A stretch of 6,581 nucleotides of DNA from contig QMVU01000065.1 of NCBI GenBank assembly GCA_003661265.1, forward strand, positions 1-6,581, given 5' to 3'. The notes under the pieces were generated by a model. The model did not search any database, was not told the origin of the DNA, and saw only the letters and a program-made list of their open reading frames with translations. The first letter of the stretch is position 1; the number at the start of each line of letters is the position of its first letter. This DNA comes from Thermoproteota archaeon (GTDB lineage Archaea > Korarchaeota > Korarchaeia > Korarchaeales > Korarchaeaceae). Positions 5,222 to 6,581 of the stretch are shown here, piece after piece. A program made the position numbers and the translations under genes.

Positions 5222-6581
5222 ATGAAACTCGGCAAAAGGAGGTTGAGAGAGACCTCTTTGATCTCAAGTAGGCACATGGCAGGTCTTACCCTATCCATCA
5301 CAGGATTCTCCCTCCCCTTGCTTCGGACGTTAGTTAGGGAACACATAGGTGGCGCTTATCTCACCGAAATAGGCCTTCTCATCGGGACCTTAGGGGTAGC
5401 GACTCTGGTTTTGAGGAGGGGTGGCAGGAGGAGGGTCAGGGGTCTACACATAATCCTAATTTTCCTGATCTTTGACCTGCTCCTCCTCTATTTCATGCTA
5501 GCTTCTTGCCTGTTTCCAGCACCTGCTGAGATGGAAGTCTCCGCGAACATAGCTGAGGGGCTAAAGGAGGTCTCCAGCAGGAATGAAAGCTGGCTTTACC
5601 TTAGCGACATGTTCGAAGGGCTGTCTTCAAGCGTCTCCTTCCGAAAACCAGAGGTATGGTGGGTCTACAAGGTCCTTTCGCACGGAGAGGACGAGTGCGA
5701 GGACCTCCTCCTATACCTCAATAAGTCCATAGAGCTCGGCGCCAGAGAAGAGGCGGAGATCCTGATAAGGGATCTTTCCAGGATGTTCGAGGGAATAGAC
5801 TCCTACACCTCCAACTTCTTAATGTACTACCTCTTCCTATCCACGCTCGCCCTCTTCTTCTCCACAATCATGTTCCTTGGAGGAAAGGGGGTGAAAATAG
5901 GGGTCTCAGATGTTGAGGTATCGGGCAGCTTGTTCACGTACTCCTACCCCCTGCTGCTGAGCCTCGGCTTAGCTTGCTCCCTCTACACGGCAGAGCCCTA
6001 TCCCATGTTTAGCTGGGTCCCCTACACCTTGATTATGCTCATAACCTTCAGGTTAAGGGGATACGACAGATCTGCTCTTTTCGGATTCTGCATCCTAACA
6101 GGAGGGCTCCTAGGAGCGTACTCCCCGGTCTACCCGTTTGCATGCCTCTGGTACTTCTTCATGTTCTGCCTCCTTATGCTGGTACTGCTCCCCTCTGCCA
6201 TGCCGGGGATATCGAGGGACATCCTCCTGGCCATGTCCATACTGGCTGGGTGCTCGGGCGTGAACGATGCCATATCGATGACGTTCATCCACACGAATGT
6301 CCCACCAGCCATGGCCCTAATATCGGTTGTTTACGACCTAATCTCCATAATCTTCGCCCTTTCAGAGATATCAGCCCTTCCAGAAGTCCTCTCAGGTGGA
6401 ACGAGGAGCGTCATCAGGAAGGGGCTGTGGCCTATCCTAGGATTCATAACCTCGGTTCTTCTCCTAGCCTTCTGCCTCCTGGCCCAGTTTAACCCGGCCC
6501 CCTCCCTGCATTGGGTTCTATTCCTATCCCTCTTATGCTACGCTCTAATCTACTCGATGAGGCTCTACTCCTTGAGGAGGA
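5222..6581 (+). CDS. Unrecognised multi-pass membrane protein (3' partial)
   Basis: The + strand frame is open from ATG 5222 to the window end without a stop (453 codons), so the protein is longer than what is seen. I do not recognise the family. Visible layout: basic N-terminus (KLGKRRLR), helices near 21-38, 46-64 and 75-98, a soluble, acidic, mostly helical segment (about 100-196), then some eight further hydrophobic segments (about 199-220, 237-256, 263-276, 285-300, 303-325, 332-350, 362-385, 401-423, 430-446). There are no ABC, transporter or protease motifs I can name. The frame extends only to ATG 5213 before a stop at 5207-5209; GAGGG (5208-5212) lies 9 bases before ATG 5222. Codon use (AGG, ATA, CTC) matches the neighbours, which supports real coding. 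It is divergent from the hydrolase-deacetylase gene and may share control with it. Confidence 0.82.
   Translation, partial: MKLGKRRLRETSLISSRHMAGLTLSITGFSLPLLRTLVREHIGGAYLTEIGLLIGTLGVATLVLRRGGRRRVRGLHIILIFLIFDLLLLYFMLASCLFPAPAEMEVSANIAEGLKEVSSRNESWLYLSDMFEGLSSSVSFRKPEVWWVYKVLSHGEDECEDLLLYLNKSIELGAREEAEILIRDLSRMFEGIDSYTSNFLMYYLFLSTLALFFSTIMFLGGKGVKIGVSDVEVSGSLFTYSYPLLLSLGLACSLYTAEPYPMFSWVPYTLIMLITFRLRGYDRSALFGFCILTGGLLGAYSPVYPFACLWYFFMFCLLMLVLLPSAMPGISRDILLAMSILAGCSGVNDAISMTFIHTNVPPAMALISVVYDLISIIFALSEISALPEVLSGGTRSVIRKGLWPILGFITSVLLLAFCLLAQFNPAPSLHWVLFLSLLCYALIYSMRLYSLRR

Noticed and set aside
6110..6492. Frames on both strands inside the last 470 bases
   Set aside because: The + strand frame beginning at 5222 is open through the whole stretch with strongly membrane-protein-like composition; the shorter frames are overlaps in wrong phases.

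Overview
The window reads as archaeal, probably a (hyper)thermophile. Arg is mostly AGG/AGA and Ile is often ATA. Shine-Dalgarno motifs are of the GGAGGTGA type, A/T boxes resembling archaeal TATA elements sit about 40 bases before starts, and the encoded families (COG1751-like pyruvate-kinase C-terminal-domain protein, DUF488, archaeal ABC-2 exporter) are common in archaea. Base composition is near 50% G+C in the main genes. A Korarchaeota/Thermoproteota or Thermococcales-like source is a guess; no rRNA or marker gene settles it.

Left part (1-1678, + strand): a two-gene ABC-2 exporter cassette. The ATPase is truncated by the window start, just upstream of its Walker A motif. It is followed, with a 4-base overlap, by its six-helix permease. 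The overlap sits on a GGAGGTGA motif, so the two are probably translationally coupled.

Middle part (1679-2985): about 330 bases with no recognisable gene, then a decayed minus-strand copy of a COG1751-like gene (internal deletion of roughly 70 residues, one frameshift and one in-frame stop). Divergent from it is an apparently intact DUF488 gene. The pseudogene and its flanks are visibly more A/T-rich than the rest.

Right part (2971-6581): the DUF488 gene converges, with a 23-base gap and back-to-back T-rich terminators, on a minus-strand gene for a 672-residue membrane-anchored protein. It has one N-terminal helix, a Pro/Thr/Ser linker, an alpha/beta-hydrolase domain, a short two-cysteine GDGxC element and a polysaccharide-deacetylase-like domain. 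Its promoter appears to lie at about 5062-5075, inside what would otherwise be an 80-codon N-terminal extension. Divergent from it, across about 195 bases holding a palindrome, is a long + strand reading frame open from 5222 to the window end. It encodes an unrecognised multi-pass membrane protein with one soluble domain.

The most interesting material is the divergent pair of a two-enzyme surface hydrolase and an unknown polytopic membrane protein. Next is the multiply broken COG1751-like gene, which shows a housekeeping-like archaeal gene being lost.
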